DNA from: an uncultured bacterium
GTDB taxonomy: Bacteria > Bacillota > Clostridia > Lachnospirales > Lachnospiraceae
Direction: 5' to 3'
Assembly (NCBI GenBank): GCA_905214675.1
Contig: CAJMMS010000018.1
Coordinates: 1-30,985 of the forward strand
Length of the DNA: 30,985 bases
The position numbers and the translations under genes are program-made. Positions within the stretch are counted from its first letter, which is position 1, and the number at the start of each line of letters is the position of its first letter. The notes under the pieces were generated by a model that saw nothing but the letters and a program-made list of their open reading frames with translations, searched no databases and was not told the DNA's origin. Of the stretch, positions 1-7,521 are shown one piece after another.

Positions 1-1
1 C

Positions 2-430
2 GTGGAAGGAAAATTTACTGAGGTACAGTCACCGCAGAAATACAGGGGCAGATCGTTTAAGACAGAAAGTGATTTTCTGACGCAGATTCTTCTGGATGAA
101 GGTGTAAAAAGATGTGATATTTTGCAGGAAAAAGAGGCATCGTACACTTATCAGAATGCATTATTTACAAAAGAACTTCTGGAAAGAAAAGGGCTTCATT
201 TTGAAAAAGTGATCCTGTCGTGCCAGGCATATCATGCCAGAAGATGCCTGATGTATTATCAGTTTGTTTTCCCGGAAATCGAGTTTATCATCTCTCCGGT
301 CGTCACGAGAGGTGTTTCAAAAGAAAACTGGTATCAGAGTGAATACGGTATCCGTCTGGTACTCAAAGAGGTAGAGCACTGCGGCAGCCAGTTTGCGGAT
401 ATGATGTGTAAAAGCGATGAGCGGTTATGA
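2..430 (+). CDS. DUF218 (YdcF/SanA-like) protein, 3' part only
   Basis: This is the C-terminal 142 residues of a protein whose reading frame is open to the left edge, so the GTG at base 2 is probably not the real start. The segment ILQEKEASYTYQNALFTKEL followed by EKVILSCQAYHARRCL matches the second half of the DUF218 fold: a Glu/Ser/Asn-rich loop, then a strand ending in an S-x-x-Y/F-H-x-x-R type motif. Family members (YdcF, SanA, ElyC) are linked to envelope maintenance and may bind nucleotide or sugar-phosphate ligands; the reaction is unsettled. The N-terminal strand with the first catalytic-type motif lies outside the window. It ends in TGA about 110 bp before the next gene, and a good promoter lies in that gap, so the two need not share a transcript. 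Family assignment is fairly sure, function is not. Confidence 0.72.
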   Translation: MEGKFTEVQSPQKYRGRSFKTESDFLTQILLDEGVKRCDILQEKEASYTYQNALFTKELLERKGLHFEKVILSCQAYHARRCLMYYQFVFPEIEFIISPVVTRGVSKENWYQSEYGIRLVLKEVEHCGSQFADMMCKSDERL

Positions 431-472
431 ATACTCAAATGTTAAGTGCTGTAGTTCCTACAGGGGCATTTA

Positions 473-501
473 TTGACGGAAACCGGGTTTCGTGTTATGC
501 T
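473..501 (+). promoter_or_regulatory. sigma-A type promoter of the HAD phosphatase operon
   Basis: TTGACG at 473-478 and TATGCT at 496-501 are separated by exactly 17 bases. The predicted transcription start near 508 gives a leader of about 35 bases that carries the AGAGGAGTG ribosome site (527-535) for the ATG at 543. Visual match only. Confidence 0.55.
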
Positions 502-542
502 GTAGCAGCAGAAAACCGTTTGCAAAAGAGGAGTGATCTTAT

Positions 543-1220
543 ATGATAAAAGCAGCTATTTTTGATCTTGACGGTACGATCGGAGATACCGTGGAATCCA
601 TCGCCTACAGTGGTAACCGTGCCCTCAGGGATATCGGATACCATGCATTTCCGGTGGAAAATTATAAATATTATGCAGGTGATGGCGTAGATGAACTGGT
701 CCGCCGTACCCTGCGGGATTCCGGTGATACGGACTGCAGTCAGTTTGAGCAGATGCGAAGCATCTACAAAGCATATTTTGCGAAAGACTGCATGTACCAT
801 GTAAAACCGTTTCAGGGTATCTGCGAGATGCTCTCAGAACTGAAAAAAAGAGGCATCCGGATCGCTGTGCTTTCCAACAAACCACATGCCCAGGCAATCG
901 ATGTGGTGGAGAGTCTGTTTGGAAAAGATTATTTTGATTATATCCAGGGGCAGACGGAGACGATCCGCCGCAAACCGGCACCGGACGGAGCATTTGCCAT
1001 TGCAGAGAAGTTTGCAGTAGAAACCGGGGAATGCCTTTACGTCGGAGATACGAACACGGACATGCAGACCGGTAATGCCGCACATATGCATCCGGTCGGT
1101 GTTCTCTGGGGATTTCGTGACCGTAAGGAATTGGAAAAAAATCACAGTGAATATGTGATTGAAAAGCCAGAAGAACTGATTGCCATTCTGGAAAAGATAA
1201 ACGGAGGAGACAACAAGTGA
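543..1220 (+). CDS. HAD hydrolase, phosphoglycolate phosphatase (Gph)-like
   Basis: This 225-residue haloacid dehalogenase phosphatase shows all four HAD motifs. Motif I is FDLDGT near residue 8 (nucleophile Asp plus acid/base Asp), motif II is the Ser of VLSNKPH, motif III is the Lys of RRKPAPD, and motif IV is YVGDTNTDM. Between motifs I and II lies a helical cap of about 75 residues of the type seen in Gph/PgmB enzymes. Such proteins remove phosphate from small metabolites such as 2-phosphoglycolate or sugar phosphates; the exact substrate cannot be read from the sequence. The start is fixed by a clear AGAGGAGTG upstream. The stop overlaps the next gene (GTGA), so the two HAD enzymes are translationally coupled. 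Family certain, substrate unknown. Confidence 0.9.
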   Translation: MIKAAIFDLDGTIGDTVESIAYSGNRALRDIGYHAFPVENYKYYAGDGVDELVRRTLRDSGDTDCSQFEQMRSIYKAYFAKDCMYHVKPFQGICEMLSELKKRGIRIAVLSNKPHAQAIDVVESLFGKDYFDYIQGQTETIRRKPAPDGAFAIAEKFAVETGECLYVGDTNTDMQTGNAAHMHPVGVLWGFRDRKELEKNHSEYVIEKPEELIAILEKINGGDNK

Positions 1221-2017
1221 TAAAACTGGTTGCAACAGACATTGATGGAACCTTGATAAGAGAGAGCAGTTCCATACTGCCGGAAGAAATTTTTGATCTG
1301 ATACGGGAACTTCGAAAACGCGATATTTATTTTGCAGCAGCAAGTGGAAGACAGTATATGGGACTGAAGCGGCTGTTTGCTCCGGTTGCAGACCAGATGC
1401 TTTTTATCAGTGAAAACGGTTCCAATGTTGTGTGGAAAGAAGAAGAACTCTATGCTTCCGTGATTGATAGAGAACTGGTAAGAGAGATGCAGGAGTATGC
1501 AAAACATTTCCCGAATATGCATCTGACCTTATCGACGACAAAGGCGATGCATTCTACCGGAGCATCTGATCTGTCCTATCGGAAAATGATGGTGGATGGC
1601 TATCAGAATGATATGGTTTTTGATGATAACGAAGACGGCACCAAGCTTAAAGTGATCAAAATGTCTCTGTACTGTGAGAGTGGGATCCGGCCTTATGCAA
1701 AAGAAATCGAAGATTACTGGCAGGGCAGATTAAACACCGTAGTGGCAGGGGTTCCGTGGATTGATTTTATGAAGCCGGGAACCGATAAAGGAGCGGCACT
1801 TCAGTTTGTACAGCAGCATTTTCAGGTCAAAAAAGAAGAGACGCTGGCATTTGGAGACAATCACAACGATCTGGGCATGATCCTGGCAGCGGGAGAGAGC
1901 TGTGCAGTCTCGACAGCGAGAACTGCCGTCAAAGAGGCAGCAAAACATATCGTTGGCAGTTACGAGGAAAAAGGAGTGGTAAACGCACTCCGGGAACTAC
2001 TGGAAAGACAAAAGTAA
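1217..2017 (+). CDS. Cof-type HAD-IIB phosphatase
   Basis: This 266-residue enzyme has the Cof/YidA arrangement. ATDIDGTLI at the N-terminus is motif I, the Ser of AASGRQ is motif II, a C2-type cap occupies roughly residues 85-185, the Lys of PGTDKGAAL is motif III, and FGDNHNDLGM is motif IV. Cof-family members dephosphorylate sugar phosphates, flavin precursors or other small phosphorylated metabolites in the cytosol. The start is GTG, overlapping the stop of the upstream gene by four bases (GTGA), with GGAGGAG at about 1204-1210. An ATG start does not fit the family. It is followed after 15 bases by a small gene with a strong ribosome site, so all three probably form one operon. Family sure, substrate open. 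Confidence 0.9.
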   Translation: MIKLVATDIDGTLIRESSSILPEEIFDLIRELRKRDIYFAAASGRQYMGLKRLFAPVADQMLFISENGSNVVWKEEELYASVIDRELVREMQEYAKHFPNMHLTLSTTKAMHSTGASDLSYRKMMVDGYQNDMVFDDNEDGTKLKVIKMSLYCESGIRPYAKEIEDYWQGRLNTVVAGVPWIDFMKPGTDKGAALQFVQQHFQVKKEETLAFGDNHNDLGMILAAGESCAVSTARTAVKEAAKHIVGSYEEKGVVNALRELLERQK

Positions 2018-2032
2018 AAGGAGGATTTGATC

Positions 2033-2296
2033 ATGGCGAATTTCAGCAAAGAATGTATTGAAGTATTTTTAAACAAACAGTTGCAACTGTTTGATGAGAA
2101 AGTGGCAGAGACACCACAGGAAGCAGAAGAGTTCCTGGAAGATAATCTGGCAGTTGTTCTTGATAATATTGAAGATGTGCGGGATTATCTGGATGAGAGC
2201 GGAATGGATGCCGCACAGTTATCCAAAGATGAGATCCTGGATGCATCTGAAGTGTTTGCACTTCCGGATGGGAAATATCTTGTTGTACTTGCATAA
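2033..2296 (+). CDS. conserved small acidic protein, function unknown
   Basis: An 87-residue, strongly acidic protein, rich in Glu and Asp and predicted largely helical, ending in a short strand (PDGKYLVVLA). I do not recognise a named domain. The ATG at 2033 is chosen because AAAGGAGG lies 7-8 bases upstream; a TTG two codons earlier would sit too close to that site. It follows the Cof-type phosphatase by 15 bases and is probably the third gene of that operon. No signal peptide, membrane segment or cysteine pair is visible beyond a single Cys near the N-terminus (KECIEVF). The good ribosome site, codon usage like its neighbours and a compact complete frame support a real gene. Confidence 0.75.
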   Translation: MANFSKECIEVFLNKQLQLFDEKVAETPQEAEEFLEDNLAVVLDNIEDVRDYLDESGMDAAQLSKDEILDASEVFALPDGKYLVVLA

Positions 2297-2297
2297 G

Positions 2298-2338
2298 AAA
2301 AAGTTGCCGGGAAATGGATATACGGCTGTTGACTTTTT
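2298..2338. terminator. weak candidate terminator between convergent genes
   Basis: AAAAAGT (2298-2304) and ACTTTTT (2332-2338) can pair with a short imperfect inner stem (GCC/GGC). Both strands would end in short U-runs, which suits a bidirectional terminator between the small protein gene and the convergent traX-like gene. The stem is AT-rich and interrupted, so support is weak. Confidence 0.3.
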
Positions 2339-2373
2339 AGTTGCATCAGAAAATATTTCTAAGGATAGAGGGT

Positions 2374-3105
2374 CTACAGGGAAAAAAGCATCGGCAGCAG
2401 AAGCGTCTTTATTCCCCACAGGATCAGCAGATGAACTGGATAAAACCAGTAAAAAAACCATTTGCCGGATTTTCCGCGTTCTCCGTTATAGAACCAGATG
2501 GGAATGAAAGCAAACGGAGCTGTGATTTCCCAGCAGAAAGCAACTGCTCCGGCAATTACCTGGTTTACCCGGTTGTAACGGAAGAGGTAGAGCAGTTCGA
2601 TCAGCAGGACACCACGGTAACTATAGTCTGTGTGAAAGAAGTGTGCAAGCAACAGTGCTCCAAGCAGAGAGCATAGCTGTGCAGCATGCTTCTTTTTTTG
2701 ACCAAAATAATCACACAGCATCATAGCAAGCAGCCCGATCAGCAGGGTAAAGAAAATATTCTGATAGGCAGGATCAAAAAAACGTCCCCGGATTGCAAGA
2801 TCAAAGGGAATTTCTGAGATCAGTGCAAACAGAAAAAGGCGGAGTGCATATTTTTTCCGGTCGTGCGTGTGCAAAAATCCTTCTACTAACAAAAAGCAGA
2901 AGATCGGGAACGAAACACGGCCGATCAGACGGAGAATACGGTCTGTGTTCCGAAGCATTTCAAAAAGGGCTGCATCATTTCGTATTTTATCTACCAAAAG
3001 GAGCCCGCGTTCGAAAACGCAGGCACCTATGTGGTCAATGAGCATGGTAATAACTGCAATCTTTTTTAAGGAACTCCCGGTCAGGGAATGGGATTGTCTG
3101 CTCAT
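2374..3105 (-). CDS. TraX family integral membrane protein
   Basis: A 243-residue, very hydrophobic protein with about seven predicted membrane segments. Features typical of the TraX family (named for F-pilin acetylation) are the N-terminal LKKIAVITMLIDHIG, RLIGRVSFPIFCFLLVEGF, and the C-terminal WFFYWFYPVHLLILW. In Firmicutes such chromosomal TraX-like proteins have no proven function; they resemble membrane acyltransferases in general layout. The gene starts 5 bases after the htpG stop, with no evident ribosome site of its own, so it is probably translated by coupling from htpG. It ends in TAG. No conjugation genes are nearby, so the family name should not be read as a transfer function. 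Confidence 0.75.
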   Translation of the reverse strand: MSRQSHSLTGSSLKKIAVITMLIDHIGACVFERGLLLVDKIRNDAALFEMLRNTDRILRLIGRVSFPIFCFLLVEGFLHTHDRKKYALRLFLFALISEIPFDLAIRGRFFDPAYQNIFFTLLIGLLAMMLCDYFGQKKKHAAQLCSLLGALLLAHFFHTDYSYRGVLLIELLYLFRYNRVNQVIAGAVAFCWEITAPFAFIPIWFYNGERGKSGKWFFYWFYPVHLLILWGIKTLLLPMLFSL

Positions 3106-3110
3106 CTGTT

Positions 3111-5177
3111 TTATTTTGCCAGCAGCATCATGATCTCATTGCTGCGGGTGATGAATTTGGTCATTTCTTCCGGTGCGAGTGGCTTATGGCTCAGCATTGC
3201 CAGGTCATAGAGTTGCTCACACATCATCGGTACATGTTCCGAATCTTTGTGGTTAAAGATATACTGAACCAGTTCATTGTTTGCATTCAGGACTAAGGTA
3301 GCAGGACCGCCGAACATATTTGGGTCCATGCCGTACATATTGTACATCTTCATCATATCCTGCATACGGCGTGTTTCCTCAGACAGAACGATCATGGAAG
3401 AAACGGAAGCATTTTTCAGTTTTTCTACTTTGACTTCCAGCTTATCGTTGTTCAGAGCTTTGCGGAATACATCGGTCAGCGTCTCTTTTTCTTCTTTCAG
3501 ATCTTCTTCGGAAACTTCTTCTTTCATATCTGCATTGACATCTGCATCGATACGCTCGAATTTGATCGTCTCATCCTGACGCTCCAGATGTGTGATGAAA
3601 GCAGAATCAATGTTGTGCTTCAGAATGACAGCATCAATGCCCTGTTCTTTGAACAGATTGATGTACTGGCTCTGCTGTACCTCATCCGTAACATAGAAGA
3701 GTACCGTCTTTTCTTTCTGCTTTTCTTCTGCATTTTCAGCGTTCTCAGTAGTTTCTGTTTCTTTTGCAGTTTCTGCCGTATCTTCTTTTTTGTTTTCTGC
3801 AACAAAATCCTGAAGAGTCAGATATTTGCCGTCGAGGTTCTTGAACAGCAGACAGTCTTTGATACGGTCATAGAATTTCGCATCTTTGATACAGCCGTAT
3901 TTGATGAACGGGCTGATATCATCCCAGTATTTCTCATAATTCTCACGGTCGGTCTTGCACATGCCGGTCAGCTTGTCTGCAACCTTCTTGCTGATGTATT
4001 CTGAGATTTTCTTTACGGTGCCATCGTTCTGCAGAGCACTTCTGGAAACGTTCAGCGGCAGATCCGGACAGTCGATCACACCTTTTAAGAGCATCAGAAA
4101 TTCCGGGATCACTTCTTTGATGTTATCCGCGATAAATACCTGGTTGTTGTACAGCTTGATCGTACCTTCTACGGAATCATATTCGGTGTTGATCTTCGGG
4201 AAGTAGAGGATACCTTTGAGGTTGAACGGATAATCCATGTTCAGATGGATCCAGAACAGCGGCTCTTTGTAATCCATAAATACCTTGCGGTAGAAATCTT
4301 TGTATTCATCTTCCGTGCATTCATTCGGATGTTTTGTCCACAGTGGATGGATATCATTTAAAGCAACCGGACGTTTCTGGATTTTTACCATTTCTTTTGC
4401 AGGGGAAACTTCTACGACTTCTTTTTCACCGTTTTCATTTTCTTTTTCCTCGGTCTTGGCATCTTCGTGGATGTGCTCGATCACAACATCATCGTCACGC
4501 AGTTCGCTCTCTTCGATGGTTTCGTACTCCGGCTCTGCATTTGCTTTGGAGAGGAAGATCTCAACCGGCATGAAAGAGCAGTATTTGTCCAGAACTTCTC
4601 TTGTGCGGTATTCGTTTGCAAATTCAACACTTTCTTCGTTTAAATAAAGAGTGATCTCTGTACCTACGGTTGTCTTGTTGCCGTCACCGATCGTGTACTG
4701 TGTACCGCCGTCACATTCCCAGTGAACAGCCGTTGCACCGTCACGGTAGGAGAGTGTATCAATATGTACTTCATCTGCTACCATGAATGCAGAATAGAAA
4801 CCAAGACCGAAATGTCCGATCATCTCATCTGCATTTGTTTTGTCTTTGTATTTCTCAAGGAAAGCCGTTGCACCGGAGAAAGCAATCTTTGTGATGTATT
4901 CTTCTACTTCATCTGCGGTCATACCAAGACCGGTATCGATGAACTTCATGGTCTTTTCTTCCGGATTTACGATCACCTGGATGGAAGCTTTGTAATCTTC
5001 CGGGAAAGTATATTCGCCCATGATCTCCAGCTTTTTCAGCTTTGTGATGGCGTCGCAGCCGTTGGATACCAGCTCACGGATGAAGATATCATGGTCAGAA
5101 TATAACCATTTCTTTATAATAGGAAATATATTGTCACTGTCGATGGATAAGTTACCTGTTCTATTTGTATTACTCAT
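3111..5177 (-). CDS. htpG: chaperone HtpG (Hsp90)
   Basis: A 688-residue bacterial Hsp90. The N-terminal GHKL ATPase is clear: FIRELVSNGCDAI (Mg/ATP-binding Asn), FIDTGLGMT (adenine-binding Asp and glycines) and GHFGLGFYSAF (lid/G3 motif). The middle domain carries YNNQVFIADN and the NVSRSALQ segment that supplies the catalytic-loop Arg, and the C-terminal third is the dimerisation domain. HtpG is a cytosolic ATP-driven chaperone for stress-damaged and regulatory proteins. It is longer than the E. coli protein (about 624 residues) because of two charged, Glu/Lys-rich low-complexity inserts, one in the N-middle linker (about residues 240-265) and one near residues 480-505. A leader of about 59 bases follows a good promoter preceded by a perfect CIRCE, so HrcA control is expected. 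The TraX-like gene follows directly. Confidence 0.97.
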   Translation of the reverse strand: MSNTNRTGNLSIDSDNIFPIIKKWLYSDHDIFIRELVSNGCDAITKLKKLEIMGEYTFPEDYKASIQVIVNPEEKTMKFIDTGLGMTADEVEEYITKIAFSGATAFLEKYKDKTNADEMIGHFGLGFYSAFMVADEVHIDTLSYRDGATAVHWECDGGTQYTIGDGNKTTVGTEITLYLNEESVEFANEYRTREVLDKYCSFMPVEIFLSKANAEPEYETIEESELRDDDVVIEHIHEDAKTEEKENENGEKEVVEVSPAKEMVKIQKRPVALNDIHPLWTKHPNECTEDEYKDFYRKVFMDYKEPLFWIHLNMDYPFNLKGILYFPKINTEYDSVEGTIKLYNNQVFIADNIKEVIPEFLMLLKGVIDCPDLPLNVSRSALQNDGTVKKISEYISKKVADKLTGMCKTDRENYEKYWDDISPFIKYGCIKDAKFYDRIKDCLLFKNLDGKYLTLQDFVAENKKEDTAETAKETETTENAENAEEKQKEKTVLFYVTDEVQQSQYINLFKEQGIDAVILKHNIDSAFITHLERQDETIKFERIDADVNADMKEEVSEEDLKEEKETLTDVFRKALNNDKLEVKVEKLKNASVSSMIVLSEETRRMQDMMKMYNMYGMDPNMFGGPATLVLNANNELVQYIFNHKDSEHVPMMCEQLYDLAMLSHKPLAPEEMTKFITRSNEIMMLLAK

Positions 5178-5242
5178 AATCTTTCACACCTTTCCGATAA
5201 TCTTACAGCAGCCAGAACTCTTATGACTGCCCTATGCAAGAT

Positions 5243-5271
5243 AGTTTAGTACCGTTGCTTGGAAATGTCAA
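5243..5271 (-). promoter_or_regulatory. htpG promoter
   Basis: On the minus strand TTGACA (5271-5266) and TAAACT (5248-5243) are separated by 17 bases, a near-consensus housekeeping promoter. Transcription would start near 5236, leaving a leader of about 59 bases with AAGGTGTG before the htpG ATG at 5177. Confidence 0.65.
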
Positions 5272-5278
5272 GAGAAAA

Positions 5279-5305
5279 TTAGCACTCAAATACGGTGAGT
5301 GCTAA
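5279..5305. promoter_or_regulatory. CIRCE element (HrcA operator)
   Basis: TTAGCACTC, a 9-base spacer (5288-5296), then GAGTGCTAA: a perfect match to the CIRCE consensus recognised by the heat-shock repressor HrcA. It lies 7 bases upstream of the -35 box of htpG and 11 bases after the stop codon of the preceding minus-strand gene, so its natural target is htpG. Confidence 0.93.
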
Positions 5306-5316
5306 CAAAAAAAGTA

Positions 5317-5805
5317 TTAACTTTCTAAAGAAAATATAAACTTTTGGATTTTCTGATCCCAGGCTGTTTCCAGAGACTTGTCCATAGAGAAGATTTTTAA
5401 AGAAGTTCCAGTGACGGCAGTCAGTTTGCCATCCTTATAACGCAGGTTTACAAACAGGCCGTTGATGTCGGAAATGGTAAAAGAAGTGTCCGTTTCCATC
5501 AGAAATGTCTCGGCTGCACGGGAAGAGAGCTGCAGAACGATCGAGAAAGAAAGCGGTGTGTGGTTGCCGCGGATCAGCTCAAAACAGACGGGGCGAAGCT
5601 GTTTCCAGCGGGCGATCGGCGTGCGGTCTTTGTAGAGCGTCTCGTATTCTTCTTTCGTATAATAATCTTTCAGAATATGACCATCGACATGGAAAGAAGC
5701 GTAAGTGGAAAGAGAAAGCTCCGGGACACAGAATGCATCAAAAGTATTGCGGCAGAGCAGATGGTTCATAAATAATTTTACTTCGTTTATCGGAATTGAG
5801 ATCAT
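5317..5805 (-). CDS. conserved hypothetical protein, possibly DUF5721
   Basis: A 162-residue soluble protein that I believe belongs to a family common in Lachnospiraceae (DUF5721); this is from memory and should be checked. It looks like a mixed alpha/beta single domain: an N-terminal helix with MNHLLCRNTFDAF, a central segment with TPIARWKQLRPVCFELIRG, a run of strands (SFSIVLQLS, TSFTISDINGLFVNLRYKDGKLTAVTGTSL) and a C-terminal helix ending WDQKIQKFIFSLES. No catalytic motif, signal peptide or membrane span is visible. The start ATG at 5805 has AGGAGG about 8 bases upstream. It is transcribed toward htpG, but the CIRCE/promoter block separates the two, so they are probably independent units. 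Confidence 0.7.
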   Translation of the reverse strand: MISIPINEVKLFMNHLLCRNTFDAFCVPELSLSTYASFHVDGHILKDYYTKEEYETLYKDRTPIARWKQLRPVCFELIRGNHTPLSFSIVLQLSSRAAETFLMETDTSFTISDINGLFVNLRYKDGKLTAVTGTSLKIFSMDKSLETAWDQKIQKFIFSLES

Positions 5806-5910
5806 AAGTACCTCCTGTCAAAATTGTGGGAGTACATCAGATGTGAGGTGACTCCAGCATCGTATCTTTCAGTATAACGGAAAAAAAGAAAAAAGAAAAG
5901 AAGAAAAACA

Positions 5911-5938
5911 TTGCAAATTTTGGGAGATGTGTTATAGT
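5911..5938 (+). promoter_or_regulatory. degV-like gene promoter; contents of the 5806-6057 gap
   Basis: TTGCAA (5911-5916) and TATAGT (5933-5938) with a 16-base spacer form a plausible promoter for the gene at 6058, giving a leader of about 110 bases with GGAGG-like sites near its end. On the other strand TATACT (5876-5871) is a possible -10 box for the divergent gene at 5805. An AG-rich tract (5880-5909) lies between. I see no RNA gene in this gap. Confidence 0.5.
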
Positions 5939-6057
5939 AGAATGTAGTATTAAAAACTAGATAACATAGTTGAAAACAATTTCAATCTGGAGGATGCAGG
6001 AAATTACAGCACCATCCAGATATCAGGAATAAAAGATAGATATGGAGGATTCTATAT

Positions 6058-6903
6058 ATGAGTTTCAGAGTAGTGATCGACAGTTGTGGTGAGCTGACGG
6101 AAGAGATGAAAAAGAGTGGCAATTTTATATCAGCGCCGCTGACTTTGCAGGTAGATGAATATATCGTGCAGGATGATGAAGAGCATTTTAACCAGGCAGA
6201 GTTTTTGAAGAAAGTAGCAGAGAGTCCGAACTGCCCGAAATCTTCCTGCCCGTCTCCGGAAATATACCGTGATGCCTACGACTGTGATGCAGATCATGTT
6301 TATGCAGTAACGCTCTCAGAAAAACTGAGCGGATCTTACAACAGCGCAGTCCTTGGCAAAAATCTGTATCTGGAGGATCATCCGGATGCGAAGGTTTATG
6401 TATTTAATTCCTGTTCTGCATCAGTTGGAGAAACCCTGATCGGACTGAAAATCCAGGAACTGGAAGAAAAGGGACTTTCTTTTGAAGAAGTTGTAAAGCA
6501 GACAGAGGACTATATTCTTTCACAGGATACCTGGTTTGTTCTGGAGAATCTGGATACCCTCCGCAAAAATGGCCGTCTTGGTACGGTAAAGGCACTGGTA
6601 GCAACCGCACTTAAGATCAAGCCGGTTATGGGATCTACAGATGAAGGTACGATCGTTCAACTGGATCAGGCAAGGGGTATGAAGAAAGCTCTTGTAAAAA
6701 TGGTCGATTCAATAGAGGAAAAAAAATCTTCCGATCCACAGGAGCATATGGTTGGGATCGCTCACTGCAACTGTCCGCAGAGGGCAGAGATGGTGAAAGA
6801 GGAGATTTTAAAGCGCCTGGCATTTAAAGATGTAGTTCTGGTTGATACGGCAGGTGTCAGCACCATGTATGCAAACGATGGCGGAATTATCGTAGTTGCA
6901 TAA
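6058..6903 (+). CDS. DegV family (FakB-like) fatty-acid-binding protein
   Basis: A 281-residue DegV protein. The N-terminus VVIDSCGELTEEM corresponds to the DSxxDL-type opening motif. Further family landmarks are SSCPSPEIYRDAYD (the TSxPSP-type motif), VTLSEKLSGSYNSA (ligand carboxylate-binding Ser/Gly), VENLDTLRKNGRLG in the form FVLENLDTLRKNGRL, and KIKPVMGSTDEGTI. DegV/FakB proteins bind a fatty acid and present it to the FakA kinase, which phosphorylates it for entry into phospholipid synthesis; many DegV paralogues have unproven partners. No fakA is in the window. A promoter is visible at 5911-5938. The length is typical of the family. The following small membrane protein has its own promoter overlapping the end of this gene, so the two may be separately transcribed. 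Confidence 0.9.
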   Translation: MSFRVVIDSCGELTEEMKKSGNFISAPLTLQVDEYIVQDDEEHFNQAEFLKKVAESPNCPKSSCPSPEIYRDAYDCDADHVYAVTLSEKLSGSYNSAVLGKNLYLEDHPDAKVYVFNSCSASVGETLIGLKIQELEEKGLSFEEVVKQTEDYILSQDTWFVLENLDTLRKNGRLGTVKALVATALKIKPVMGSTDEGTIVQLDQARGMKKALVKMVDSIEEKKSSDPQEHMVGIAHCNCPQRAEMVKEEILKRLAFKDVVLVDTAGVSTMYANDGGIIVVA

Positions 6904-6924
6904 GTTTTTAAAATAGTGTATACT
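6896..6924 (+). promoter_or_regulatory. promoter for the small membrane protein gene
   Basis: TTGCAT (6896-6901), overlapping the degV-like stop codon, and TATACT (6919-6924) are separated by 17 bases. The start would be near 6931, with AAGGAGTG (about 6942-6949) just before the ATG at 6956. Confidence 0.5.
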
Positions 6925-6955
6925 ATTAAGAAACTATATATAAGGAGTGAAAAAC

Positions 6956-7288
6956 ATGAGTCAGGCAAAAGTGGACCGCTATAAAGATGAAAAGAAAAAG
7001 CGCGACAAACTTCAGAAAAAGGAAAAAAGAGAGCTTCTTCTCTGGAAAATAGCGGGTATCATCGTGCTGGTTGCTCTTATTGGCTGGATTGGTTTCTCAG
7101 TATACCAGAATGTTCAGAAAGATGTGTCTCATACATATGAGATGAAAACAGATGCACTGGATAATTACCTGAATGATCTGAATGCTGAGACAGAAAGCAC
7201 AGATGAGACATCTGCTGAGACAGATACCGAAGCTTCAAGTGAGACTGTGGCACAGACTGAGACAGTCAGTGAGACAGCCGCTGAATAA
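6956..7288 (+). CDS. small single-pass membrane protein with acidic Thr/Ser/Glu-rich tail
   Basis: A 110-residue protein of unknown function. The first 28 residues are highly charged (Lys/Arg/Glu-rich, predicted helix), followed by one membrane span (about residues 30-50, KIAGIIVLVALIGWIGFSVY) and then a tail of about 60 residues, the last half of which is a Glu/Thr/Ser repeat-like stretch with no hydrophobic residues. By the positive-inside rule the Lys-rich end should be cytosolic and the acidic tail external. The ATG at 6956 follows AAGGAGTG; an upstream in-frame GTG at 6947 would overlap that site. It has its own promoter and is closed by a terminator just after the stop, so it looks monocistronic. 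No named family recognised. Confidence 0.75.
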   Translation: MSQAKVDRYKDEKKKRDKLQKKEKRELLLWKIAGIIVLVALIGWIGFSVYQNVQKDVSHTYEMKTDALDNYLNDLNAETESTDETSAETDTEASSETVAQTETVSETAAE

Positions 7289-7298
7289 AACATAAAAG

Positions 7299-7335
7299 AA
7301 ACTGCGTTATCGTGAAAACGAGAGGCAGTTTTTTT
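7299..7335 (+). terminator. rho-independent terminator
   Basis: AAACTGC (7299-7305) pairs with GCAGTTT (7325-7331), with further pairing of TCGT/ACGA inside the loop, followed by a T-run to 7335. It ends the transcript of the small membrane protein gene and isolates the pfl promoter downstream. Confidence 0.7.
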
Positions 7336-7416
7336 ACGTTTAAACGAGAATTTTTTCGCTGCGTTTTCTGGAATATTTCCAAGAAAAAAATTGTACAAAA
7401 AAAAGAACTGTAAAGT

Positions 7417-7434
7417 TTGTTATGTATTTAACAA
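7417..7434. promoter_or_regulatory. Rex-type redox operator upstream of pflB
   Basis: TTGTTATGTATTTAACAA matches the Rex consensus TTGTTAA-N4-TTAACAA with one mismatch. It lies 5 bases upstream of the proposed -35 box of pflB. Rex is the NADH/NAD+-sensing repressor of fermentation genes in Firmicutes, and pfl is a known target class. The rex gene itself is not in the window. Confidence 0.72.
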
Positions 7435-7439
7435 AATAC

Positions 7440-7468
7440 TTGCACTACATGTTGTGCTATGTTAAGAT
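7440..7468 (+). promoter_or_regulatory. pflB promoter
   Basis: TTGCAC (7440-7445) and TAAGAT (7463-7468) are separated by 17 bases. The transcript would start near 7475 with a leader of about 47 bases carrying AAAGGAAG before the ATG at 7522. Confidence 0.5.
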
Positions 7469-7521
7469 GATTGCGACAAAACGTTGAAACACAGAATCAT
7501 AGAGAAAGGAAGATAGAAAAC

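Noticed and set aside
427..546. A 39-codon frame that overlaps both neighbours by ATGA
   Set aside because: The fit at both ends is striking, but there is no clear ribosome site at its start, and a good promoter (473-501) for the next gene lies inside it. Chance is more likely.
2374..3105. Conjugation or mobile element suggested by the TraX name
   Set aside because: No relaxase, type IV secretion, integrase or repeat ends are in the window; TraX-like proteins are common chromosomal genes in Firmicutes.
7452..7469. A second Rex site overlapping the pflB -10 box
   Set aside because: The TTGT and TTAA halves are present but with the wrong spacing and no TTAACAA arm.
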